Assembly (NCBI GenBank): GCA_964511575.1
Contig: CAZEFM010000016.1
Location: forward strand, 1-47,324
DNA from: CALKHT01 sp964511575
GTDB taxonomy: Bacteria; Planctomycetota; Phycisphaerae; Phycisphaerales; Phycisphaeraceae
Length of the DNA stretch: 47,324 nucleotides
Reading direction: 5' to 3'
Position 1 is the stretch's first letter. Every line of letters begins with the position of its first letter. The notes under the pieces are model-generated. The model was not told the origin of the DNA. It made no database searches and saw nothing but the letters and a program-made list of their open reading frames with translations. The position numbers and the translations under genes are program-made. Positions 7,124 through 13,167 of this stretch are shown here, in pieces.

Positions 7124-8431
7124 TCATCGGTCCGGGTGCATGCGTCTGCGGAACCCATGCCAGCCGAGCCCAAGTACGAGCAGTGCCAGTCCGACGAGCC
7201 ACACCTGCCAGTCGACCCAGAACGCCAGGAAGAGACATGCGAGAAGGCCGACCCATGCGAAAAGCGGAGAATAGAGGCGCTGCTGCGGCGCGAGTTGGAT
7301 CGCGGCGAGGTTGGTGATCGCGTAGTAAATGAGGACGGCAAACGCGCTGAACGACCAGGTGAGGCGTACATCGCCGATTGCCGTGAGTGCCACGATGGTG
7401 AGTCCCACCGCCAGCACCGCCGGACCGGGCGTCGTCTGCCGTTGATCGAGGCGGGCGAAGATGCGAGGCATGTCGCCGCGTCGCCCCATGGCAAGCAGCA
7501 CGCGCGACAGGCCGAGGATGAGATTGAGCAGCACGCCGAGCATCGCTGTGACCGCACCGATCGCGACGATGGAAGGCGTGGGCGTCCATGGAAACGTGCG
7601 GGCGACGATCTCCAGTGGAGCCGCCCGTTGGCGCGTCGCCTCGGCGAGCGGTTCGGTGCCGTACGATGCGACGGCAATGCAGCCGACCGCGATGTAGAGG
7701 ATCACGGAGACGATGAGCGTCAGCACGATGGCGCGAGGGATGGTTCGCTGCGGGCGGCGCACCTCTTCGCCGAGCGTGGCGATGCGACCGTATCCGGTGA
7801 ACGCGACGAACATCAGCGCGCAGCCGTGCAGTACAGCGGCAATGCTGCCGGCGATGCCATCGCCTTCCTTCACAAAGGGGATCAGATGCGTGGTACCCAT
7901 CGACACCGCGCGTGGGAGCCCCGCCACCACAAACGCGATTAACGATGCAAGCGTCACGGACACGATGATCGCGTTGGCGATGTTGGATCGGCGGATGCCG
8001 GTGAGGACGAGCAGGGTCATGGCCGCGGCGACGAGGATCGCCAGCGGCGTGAGCCACCGGGTATCGGTGATGCGAAGCGCGTGCAGGGCATAGCCTGCGA
8101 ACCCCAGCGCCGCGGTCGCCGCCGAAGCACTCTTTGCAAGCAGGAACATCCACCCTGCTGTGAACCCCAGTGCGGGGTTGAGCCATTGGTAGCCGTATTC
8201 ATAGGTTCCGCCGCTGACAGCGTGATTGGCTGCGAGCTGGGCGCTGCTGAAGGCGTTGCACATCGCGATGAGCCCGGCGACGGCGATGGCGAGGATCACC
8301 GCGGGCCCCGCCACCCCTGCCGCGACGCCGATGCTGACGAACACGCCCGTGCCCACGATCGAGCCGAGCCCCAGCATCGTGGCGCCGAACACCCCCACCT
8401 CTCTTGGAAGTTGTGCATTGTCTTTGGCCAC
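7124..8431 (-). CDS. Amino-acid permease, APC superfamily (435 aa)
   Basis: A polytopic membrane transporter with about 12 predicted helices. The first helix carries the APC signature GLGSIVGTGVFVSIG (unwound substrate-binding G-[ST]-G motif). A second conserved region is VAFTGYGRIATLGEEVRRPQRT (helix 6 and the following loop), typical of cationic-amino-acid-type APC carriers. The start chosen is GTG at 8431, which has GGGAG 8 nt upstream. Farther-upstream starts would add a Cys/Arg-rich N-terminus absent from the family. It probably imports amino acids by proton symport or exchange; the substrate is unknown. The entericidin-like gene follows directly. Confidence 0.85.
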   Translation of the reverse strand: MAKDNAQLPREVGVFGATMLGLGSIVGTGVFVSIGVAAGVAGPAVILAIAVAGLIAMCNAFSSAQLAANHAVSGGTYEYGYQWLNPALGFTAGWMFLLAKSASAATAALGFAGYALHALRITDTRWLTPLAILVAAAMTLLVLTGIRRSNIANAIIVSVTLASLIAFVVAGLPRAVSMGTTHLIPFVKEGDGIAGSIAAVLHGCALMFVAFTGYGRIATLGEEVRRPQRTIPRAIVLTLIVSVILYIAVGCIAVASYGTEPLAEATRQRAAPLEIVARTFPWTPTPSIVAIGAVTAMLGVLLNLILGLSRVLLAMGRRGDMPRIFARLDQRQTTPGPAVLAVGLTIVALTAIGDVRLTWSFSAFAVLIYYAITNLAAIQLAPQQRLYSPLFAWVGLLACLFLAFWVDWQVWLVGLALLVLGLGWHGFRRRMHPDR

Positions 8432-8820
8432 CCGCGCCGCTCCCAAAGCCCCGACGGAACTGACGATCGTAGCGATTCCGCGGGTCAGGCAAAGTTTTCG
8501 TCGGCAACTCGACCTGAAACCTACACAGCCGCCTTGCATTGGACGTGCCGATATCGTTCGGTTGGACAAGCGTCACTCGGCAGAACGAACGAATGAGCCG
8601 GTGACGCGACCGGGTCCCGGCGGCGACGTTAAGTCGTCGGCATCGATAGTCGATGCATAACCCGGTGCGGACGAATCCACTCCTCGCAGGGCCCGGAAGA
8701 GGAGCGAATCATCCGTGCAGTGGCGTCGATAAGCGCCCGATTCAACCCCCCAGCGAGCATGAGTCCGCGCGGATTCACTTGCAACAGGCGTTTTCACCGT
8801 TTTAGTGAGGAGAGTCAACA
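8432..8820. other. 389-nt divergent intergenic region upstream of the pilin
   Basis: No gene is supported; an open frame on the minus strand over 8573-8830 has no start signal or recognisable product. The region contains adjacent inverted repeats at 8624-8639 and 8640-8656 and a long imperfect hairpin at 8668-8715. Control of pilin transcription is likely to lie here. Confidence 0.5.
8624..8715 (+). promoter_or_regulatory. Cluster of inverted repeats upstream of the pilin gene
   Basis: CGACG-TTAAGT-CGTCG (8624-8639) is followed by the perfect repeat GCATCGA-TAG-TCGATGC (8640-8656). An imperfect hairpin over 8668-8715 has the core CTCCTC/GAGGAG (8680-8685 with 8699-8704) and outer CGGA/TCCG pairs. 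It could be a structured leader or tandem operators. It does not match a riboswitch class I know. Confidence 0.35.
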
Positions 8821-9167
8821 ATGTCGTCACGTCAGCGCATCCACAAAGGCTTCACCCTGGTCGAAATTCTGATCGTGGTGGTGATTCTCGGCATCCTGGC
8901 CGCAATCGTCATCCCGCAGTTCACCAACGCTTCGGAAACGGCCAAGGCGTCGAGCCTGACCAGCCAACTCCAGTCGATCCGCAGCCAGCTCGAACTCTAT
9001 CAGGTGCAGCACAACGGNNNNNNNNNNNNNNNNNNNNNNNNNNNNNNNNNNNNNNNNNNNNNNNNNNNNNNNNNNNNNNNNNNNNNNNNNNNNNNNNNNN
9101 NNNNNNNNNNNNNNNNNACAACGACTTCAACGTCCAGAGCAGCGGCGGCAGCGGCACGGGCAACTAA
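8821..9167 (+). CDS. Type IV pilin / major pseudopilin (interrupted by assembly gap)
   Basis: The N-terminus MSSRQRIHKGFTLVEILIVV is a textbook class III prepilin signal. It has a short basic leader, cleavage after the Gly of KG, Phe at mature +1, Glu at +5, and a hydrophobic helix to about residue 33. Residues to 65 form the pilin helix (SLTSQLQSIRSQLELYQVQH). A run of 100 N follows, then a short tail NDFNVQSSGGSGTGN and a stop at 9165-9167. The two sides are in different frames if the gap is exactly 100, so the true gap must differ (length of 2 modulo 3 for one gene). A strong AGGAGAG precedes the ATG. It is the main structural subunit candidate of the downstream machine. Confidence 0.85.
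9018..9117. other. Assembly gap (100 N)
   Basis: A run of exactly 100 N is the usual placeholder for a gap of unknown size. It removes the central part of the pilin gene. Frame arithmetic across it (see the pilin) shows that the real length is not 100. Confidence 0.95.
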
Positions 9168-9184
9168 TCCATCAGCCCACCACC

Positions 9185-9217
9185 AGTCACCTGGGCTTAA
9201 CCGCCCGGGTGACTTTT
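9185..9217 (+). terminator. Intrinsic terminator after the pilin gene
   Basis: AGTCACCTGGGC (9185-9196) and GCCCGGGTGACT (9203-9214) form a 12-bp stem with one G-U pair and the loop TTAACC. The hairpin is followed by a TTT run (9215-9217) and starts 17 nt after the pilin stop. It would let an abundant pilin mRNA end here, with limited read-through into the assembly genes. Confidence 0.75.
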
Positions 9218-9261
9218 CCCCCTGCCGACACGATGTGTTTCCCGGCCGAGGAGTTCACCCC

Positions 9262-9516
9262 ATGCGTTATCTCAACACCATCCTGACCATCCTCGCCGTC
9301 CTGATGGCGCTGCAACTGTGGACGACCTGGTCAGGCATCGACCAGCACGGCTCGCCCTTTGTCGAAGCCGCCCACGCTCAGGATGGCATCCCCAACGCCG
9401 CCTCGCAACGCAAACAGATGATCGATCTGCTTCGCGAACAGAACAAAAAGCTCGATAACCTCACCAAACTGCTGGAATCCGGCAAGGTGCGTGTGAAGGT
9501 TGAAGCTGGACAGTAA
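9262..9516 (+). CDS. Small exported or membrane-anchored protein with coiled-coil tail (84 aa)
   Basis: No family is recognised. A hydrophobic N-terminal segment (about 5-24, LNTILTILAVLMALQLWTTW) is followed by HAQDGIP, which could be a signal-peptidase site near residue 40. A Lys/Glu/Leu-rich helix (about 49-78, KQMIDLLREQNKKLDNLTKL) looks like a short coiled coil. The Shine-Dalgarno GAGGAG lies 8 nt upstream of the ATG. It sits between the pilin and the pseudopilin on the same strand, so a part in pilus assembly or its regulation is plausible but unproven. Confidence 0.65.
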   Translation: MRYLNTILTILAVLMALQLWTTWSGIDQHGSPFVEAAHAQDGIPNAASQRKQMIDLLREQNKKLDNLTKLLESGKVRVKVEAGQ

Positions 9517-9517
9517 C

Positions 9518-9545
9518 GGTGAGCGGTTCGTGGTGGGTGGTACTA
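9518..9545 (+). repeat. Heptad repeat, GGTNNNN type
   Basis: Four in-phase 7-mers (GGTGAGC, GGTTCGT, GGTGGGT, GGTACTA) begin 1 nt after the preceding stop codon. The same GGTGAGC unit occurs in the minus-strand repeat at 32882-32902. Confidence 0.55.
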
Positions 9546-9571
9546 CGAAACTCACCCTCCAACGCCCGGAT

Positions 9572-9606
9572 CAACGCTCCACGCCTCACGCACCACGCAC
9601 AACGTC
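9572..9606 (+). repeat. Heptad repeat abutting the pseudopilin start codon
   Basis: Five in-phase 7-mers (CAACGCT, CCACGCC, TCACGCA, CCACGCA, CAACGTC) end 4 nt before the ATG at 9611. No Shine-Dalgarno is present, so the repeat occupies the whole translation-initiation region. Confidence 0.6.
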
Positions 9607-9610
9607 TCCC

Positions 9611-10141
9611 ATGCCGCACATTACCCGCCATCCCCGCCGAAGCCGATACGGCTACACGCTCATCGAGCTGTTGCTGGTGATCGGCATCATGGGGATGCTC
9701 GGCGCGATCGTCGTGCCGCACATGATCAAGTCCGGTCAACTGACGATCCAGGCGGCCGGCCGCATGGTCATTGCCGACATTCTCTTCGCACAGAGCGAAG
9801 CGGTGGCGCGGCAGCAAACACGACAGATCGTGTTCAACACCGACGCCAACAGTTATCGCATGACCGATGGCGCGGGAACAACGCTGGGGGTGAGTTGGAA
9901 GTCCGGTGGGGCATCGTCGCAGAACTATGTCGTGGACTTCGGCAACGATGGTCGATTCGCCGGGGTGCGACTCGCCAACGTGAACTTCGGCGGGACCAAC
10001 ACGCTGACGTTTGATGATCTGGGAGCGCCGGTCAACGGCGGCACGATTGATCTGATTTTCGAGGAAACGCGTTACCGCGTGTCGGTAGCGCCGTTCACCG
10101 GGCGCGTGACCATCGCGCCGGTGACCGCCGTCGCGGAATGA
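9611..10141 (+). CDS. Minor pseudopilin, GspH/FimT-like (176 aa)
   Basis: A prepilin-type N-terminus is visible: the basic leader RHPRRSRYG is followed by YTLIELLLVIGIMGMLGAIV, with Glu at mature +5 and a long hydrophobic helix. The segment after it (MVIADILFAQSEAVARQQTRQIVF) matches the GspH/FimT pattern of an alpha-helix with conserved ARSEA-like residues. A beta-rich C-terminal domain follows (about 75-176). Such proteins form the initiating tip of type II secretion pseudopili or type IV pili. The ATG at 9611 is chosen because it puts the leader at a normal length; it lacks a Shine-Dalgarno and is preceded by a heptad repeat. Confidence 0.8.
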   Translation: MPHITRHPRRSRYGYTLIELLLVIGIMGMLGAIVVPHMIKSGQLTIQAAGRMVIADILFAQSEAVARQQTRQIVFNTDANSYRMTDGAGTTLGVSWKSGGASSQNYVVDFGNDGRFAGVRLANVNFGGTNTLTFDDLGAPVNGGTIDLIFEETRYRVSVAPFTGRVTIAPVTAVAE

Positions 10142-10195
10142 TGCAGGGAAGGACAGCAACAGCGCACGTGATTTGAATACGACGAGGAGGCACAC

Positions 10196-11326
10196 GTGTT
10201 TGGAGGCAGAAGCGCTCGCGGTCGATCGCCCATCGGCGTCGATCTCGGGCCGGATGGCATCAGGCTGATTCAACTCGAACACTCGATCGATGCCGCGGCC
10301 GCCCGCTGGTCGGTCGCAGCGGCAGCGATGCGGCCTGCGCCCGATACGCCCCCTTCCGACGGTGCCGAACACGCGCATTATCTCGCTCAAACCCTGCGTG
10401 CGATGCTTGCGGAGGATGATTTTCGCGGCCGTGCGTGCGTGAGCTGCCTGCCTGTCGGGTTGGTGCATTTCAAGAATCTGCGGTTGCCGCCGATGCCCGG
10501 CGAGGAACTGACCAAGGCGGTTGAATGGGAAGCAACCGACCGGATGTCGTTCGAGCGCGGGCAGATGGAGCTGCAGTACTTCGATGCGGGCGTGGTGCGT
10601 CAGGGTGATGAGTCGCGGCAGGAGGTGATTCTCATGGCCGCCGCCACCGCTGATGTTGAAGCGCACGTGGGGATACTGACGCGTTGCGGCCTCGACCCGC
10701 TGGCGGTGGATGTGGCCCCTGCGGCGCTGGCGCGCAGCCTGGCTCGCGGCATGTCCACACACGCCGCCACCACCGAAGAAACGTCGACACCCGCGCGGGT
10801 GATCGTCGAGCTCGGACGAAACGCCACACAGGTGGTGATCGTCCGCCAGGGTCGCATCGTTTTCTGCAAGATCATCGATGTGGGCGGTGCGACGATCGAA
10901 CAGGAGATCGCCCAACGGCTCCACCTCGCCAGCGACGAAGTGCGACTCCGACGCCAGCGTATGCGTGATGAAGCGGTTGAGGACAAGCCGTTCATCGATG
11001 CACTGACCGCTGCGACCGCGGAGTTGTCACGGGAACTGCAACTTTGCCTGCGGTATTACAGCGTCACGTTCCGTGGTGTGCGGCCTGACCGCATTGCGCT
11101 GGTCGGCCATGAGAGCAACGATGTCGTGCTGGCTCGGCTGATGAGCGAGCAATCCGGTTTCACGCTTGAACCCGTCTCACCGTTCCATGCCATGAACAGT
11201 TCACGGCTTGAAAGCGTCGCGGCCGGCACCTGCCCGGGCCAGTGGGCGGTCGCCACCGGGTTGGCGCTACGCACGAGCGATCCACAGGCGACGTACGGTG
11301 ACGACCGCATGGAGGCAGCCGCATGA
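10196..11326 (+). CDS. pilM: PilM-like actin-fold ATPase of the pilus inner-membrane platform
   Basis: The 376-residue cytoplasmic protein starts with GVDLGPDGIRLIQLE, a phosphate-1-like loop of the FtsA/PilM actin fold. LPPMPGEELTKAVEWEA (about 100-116) and a second nucleotide-binding segment VIVELGRNATQVVIVRQGRI (about 201-220) follow, as in PilM and the GspL cytoplasmic domain. PilM binds the cytoplasmic tail of PilN and links the inner-membrane PilN-PilO platform to the assembly ATPases. The start is GTG at 10196, with GAGGAGG 5 nt upstream. It overlaps the PilN-like gene by 4 nt (ATGA), a coupling typical of pilMNOP operons. Confidence 0.85.
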   Translation: MFGGRSARGRSPIGVDLGPDGIRLIQLEHSIDAAAARWSVAAAAMRPAPDTPPSDGAEHAHYLAQTLRAMLAEDDFRGRACVSCLPVGLVHFKNLRLPPMPGEELTKAVEWEATDRMSFERGQMELQYFDAGVVRQGDESRQEVILMAAATADVEAHVGILTRCGLDPLAVDVAPAALARSLARGMSTHAATTEETSTPARVIVELGRNATQVVIVRQGRIVFCKIIDVGGATIEQEIAQRLHLASDEVRLRRQRMRDEAVEDKPFIDALTAATAELSRELQLCLRYYSVTFRGVRPDRIALVGHESNDVVLARLMSEQSGFTLEPVSPFHAMNSSRLESVAAGTCPGQWAVATGLALRTSDPQATYGDDRMEAAA

Positions 11327-12003
11327 ACGACATCAACTTCCTGCCAGCATCGTATCTGCGTCGTCGCAGACAGATTCGCCGCGTCCGGCTGGAATGGGCG
11401 TGCATCGTTCTCGCCGCGTTCGCACTGCTGTGTGCAACCTTTGGGATCCGTCACAGCGATGCCGTGGATCGGCGGCGGGTGCACGAACTGGAAGCCAAAC
11501 GGGCCGAGGCGCGCATGATGATCGATGCGGTCGCTTCGCTGGAGCTTCTTGAAAAACAACTGCATCAGCAATGCATGCTGCAACGCGACCTGGTGCAACC
11601 GATCACCCAGACGCAGGTTCTCGCAACGATCTCGCAGATGCTGCCTGCTTCGCTGGCGATGACGGAACTGCGCGTGTCGGTGCAGCGGTCGTCGCCGGAG
11701 AATTACCGGGTGCCCGTCTCGACGTCCGGCGCGGCGAAGGGATCCCGGCAGGCCGCTCCTCCGCCGCCGCCGCCGCCGCAATACATCACGCTGACCTTCA
11801 ACGGTGTCGCGGCGAAGGAACTGGACCTGGCGGACCTTGTGGGCGCTTTGAGCGAGCACCCGGTCTTCGCCAATGTGAAGCTGCATTACAGTCGGGAGAT
11901 CGACTTTCTGCGGATGCGTGGACGGGACTTTCGCATGAGCGTTCAGGTGCCGTTGAACTGCCAGATCGTGCCGCCGCGGCAGGAGGTCGCCAATGTCGAT
12001 TGA
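11323..12003 (+). CDS. PilN-like inner-membrane platform protein (226 aa)
   Basis: The N-terminus MNDINFLPASYLRRRRQ matches the PilN N-terminal motif (I-N-L/F-L-P) that docks into PilM. One transmembrane helix follows (about 27-43), then a coiled-coil region (about 50-90). The distal domain of ferredoxin-like topology is interrupted by a low-complexity insert of seven consecutive prolines (about 145-155) not usual for PilN. Translation is coupled at both ends: ATGA with the PilM gene upstream and an 11-nt overlap with the next gene. Identity rests on gene order plus the N-terminal motif. Confidence 0.8.
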   Translation: MNDINFLPASYLRRRRQIRRVRLEWACIVLAAFALLCATFGIRHSDAVDRRRVHELEAKRAEARMMIDAVASLELLEKQLHQQCMLQRDLVQPITQTQVLATISQMLPASLAMTELRVSVQRSSPENYRVPVSTSGAAKGSRQAAPPPPPPPQYITLTFNGVAAKELDLADLVGALSEHPVFANVKLHYSREIDFLRMRGRDFRMSVQVPLNCQIVPPRQEVANVD

Positions 12004-12538
12004 GCGCGATGTCCTCAAAACGGCGGCGGTTCTGCTCGCGATGGTGACGCTGTTCGTGCTGATCGTCTGGCTCCCCAGCCGACTGCAGGCGGAGCACCTG
12101 GTGACGCGCATCGCCGATGCGGAGGCCGAATTGCACGCGGGCGATGCGGCACGGAAGAAGCGTCCGGCATTGGAAAGCCGCGTCGCTGAGCTGCGCCAAC
12201 AGGTCAACGCCACCGCCAAGTTCGTTCCCGCGGATGCGGACCTCGCGGAGCTGATGCGCGACCTTTACTCGACGCTTCAGCAGCATGCGGCACGCGACAT
12301 CAACACCCAGCACGGCGATGAAGTTCGCGGCGCTCGGTATTACACCGTGCCGATCACGATCCGCTTCCGCGCGACGTTCGTGGATACGTTCCTCATCATT
12401 GAGCGCATCGAATCGATGCATCGCCTGATCCGCATCGACAAGCTGGATGTCCTGGGCAATCGCGACAACCCGCAGGAACTGTTGGATGTGACGGTGCGCA
12501 TCAGCGCGTTCTACGCCCCCTCGGAGGGCGGATCATGA
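11993..12538 (+). CDS. PilO-like inner-membrane platform protein (181 aa)
   Basis: The protein has a short cytoplasmic N-terminus, one transmembrane helix (about 10-25, AAVLLAMVTLFVLIVWL) and a long helical coiled coil (about 33-80, with VTRIADAEAELHAG and VAELRQQVNATAK). A C-terminal alpha/beta domain follows (about 85-180, YYTVPITIRFRATFVDTFLI ... LLDVTVRISAFY), typical of PilO/GspM-type proteins. PilO dimerises with PilN in the periplasm. It overlaps its upstream neighbour by 11 nt and the next gene by 4 nt, so it is part of a tightly coupled operon. Confidence 0.8.
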   Translation: MSIERDVLKTAAVLLAMVTLFVLIVWLPSRLQAEHLVTRIADAEAELHAGDAARKKRPALESRVAELRQQVNATAKFVPADADLAELMRDLYSTLQQHAARDINTQHGDEVRGARYYTVPITIRFRATFVDTFLIIERIESMHRLIRIDKLDVLGNRDNPQELLDVTVRISAFYAPSEGGS

Positions 12539-13068
12539 AGCGATGGATCAAAAAACGTGTGAAGCAACTGACTGCGGATCGGCGCAAGTTCGGTCTGATG
12601 GTAGGGCTTCTGGCGGTTGCGCTGCTTTTGTGGGGGCGTATTCTGGTGAAGCAGGTGCCGCGTCAGGCGATCGCCGACCCGGCTCAGAAGAAGGCGCCGG
12701 CGTCCACCACCCCGGCCACGCCCACGCCAACCGGAGAGCACAAAAGGATTTACGTCAGCCTGAACGAAACGCTGCGGCGCGATCTTTTTGCGGTCGATCT
12801 TTCACAGTTTGCCCAAATCACTTCCGGTGCTTCGGATTCGATAACTCAGGAAAAGTCGCGCCCCGTGATTGCCGATGTAGATGACGCGGTGAATCTGGCG
12901 ACCGGTCTGCGGTTGCAGTCCACCGTGCTCGGCCGTGAGCCGCGTGCCATTGTCAATGGCCGAACGCTCGCGCCGGGGCAGGACATCAGGGGATTTCGCG
13001 TCGTCAGGATTCATGAGCGCCACGTGGTGCTCGAGCGCGACGGACTCACGTTCGTGCTGAAGATGTGA
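12535..13068 (+). CDS. PilP/GspC-like periplasmic linker protein (177 aa)
   Basis: A basic N-terminus (about 1-17) precedes one transmembrane helix (about 20-36). A Pro/Thr/Ala-rich linker follows (about 50-68), then a C-terminal domain (about 110-177). That domain contains LQSTVLGREPRAIVNGRTLAPGQDIRGF and VLERDGLTFVLKM, the beta-rich HR/PilP-type domain seen in GspC and PilP. In those systems the domain contacts the N-domains of the secretin and connects the inner-membrane platform to the outer-membrane pore. The following secretin gene fits this. No lipobox is present, so the protein is GspC-like (TM-anchored) rather than a PilP lipoprotein. Confidence 0.72.
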   Translation: MKRWIKKRVKQLTADRRKFGLMVGLLAVALLLWGRILVKQVPRQAIADPAQKKAPASTTPATPTPTGEHKRIYVSLNETLRRDLFAVDLSQFAQITSGASDSITQEKSRPVIADVDDAVNLATGLRLQSTVLGREPRAIVNGRTLAPGQDIRGFRVVRIHERHVVLERDGLTFVLKM

Positions 13069-13089
13069 CGGCCGGGATGAAAGACACGG

Positions 13090-13110
13090 GAACGTTGCAC
13101 CGCAACGTTC
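13090..13110 (+). promoter_or_regulatory. Perfect 9-bp hairpin before the secretin gene
   Basis: GAACGTTGC (13090-13098) and GCAACGTTC (13102-13110) are perfect complements around ACC. No T run follows, so it is not a simple terminator. A second short inverted repeat (AGGCC/GGCCT, 13134-13150) lies nearer the secretin start. Possible roles are mRNA processing or an operator. Confidence 0.5.
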
Positions 13111-13167
13111 AGAGCAAGGTGAGGCGAAAGCACAGGCCATCCGGAGGCCTACCCAGGAGTGTGGAGC

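Noticed and set aside
8668..8715. Hairpin considered as a c-di-GMP (GEMM) riboswitch
   Set aside because: The conserved GEMM core bases and the receptor helix are not visible; only simple base pairing is.
8573..8830. 85-codon minus-strand open frame upstream of the pilin
   Set aside because: No ribosome site, no domain, and it would overlap the pilin start; the region looks regulatory.
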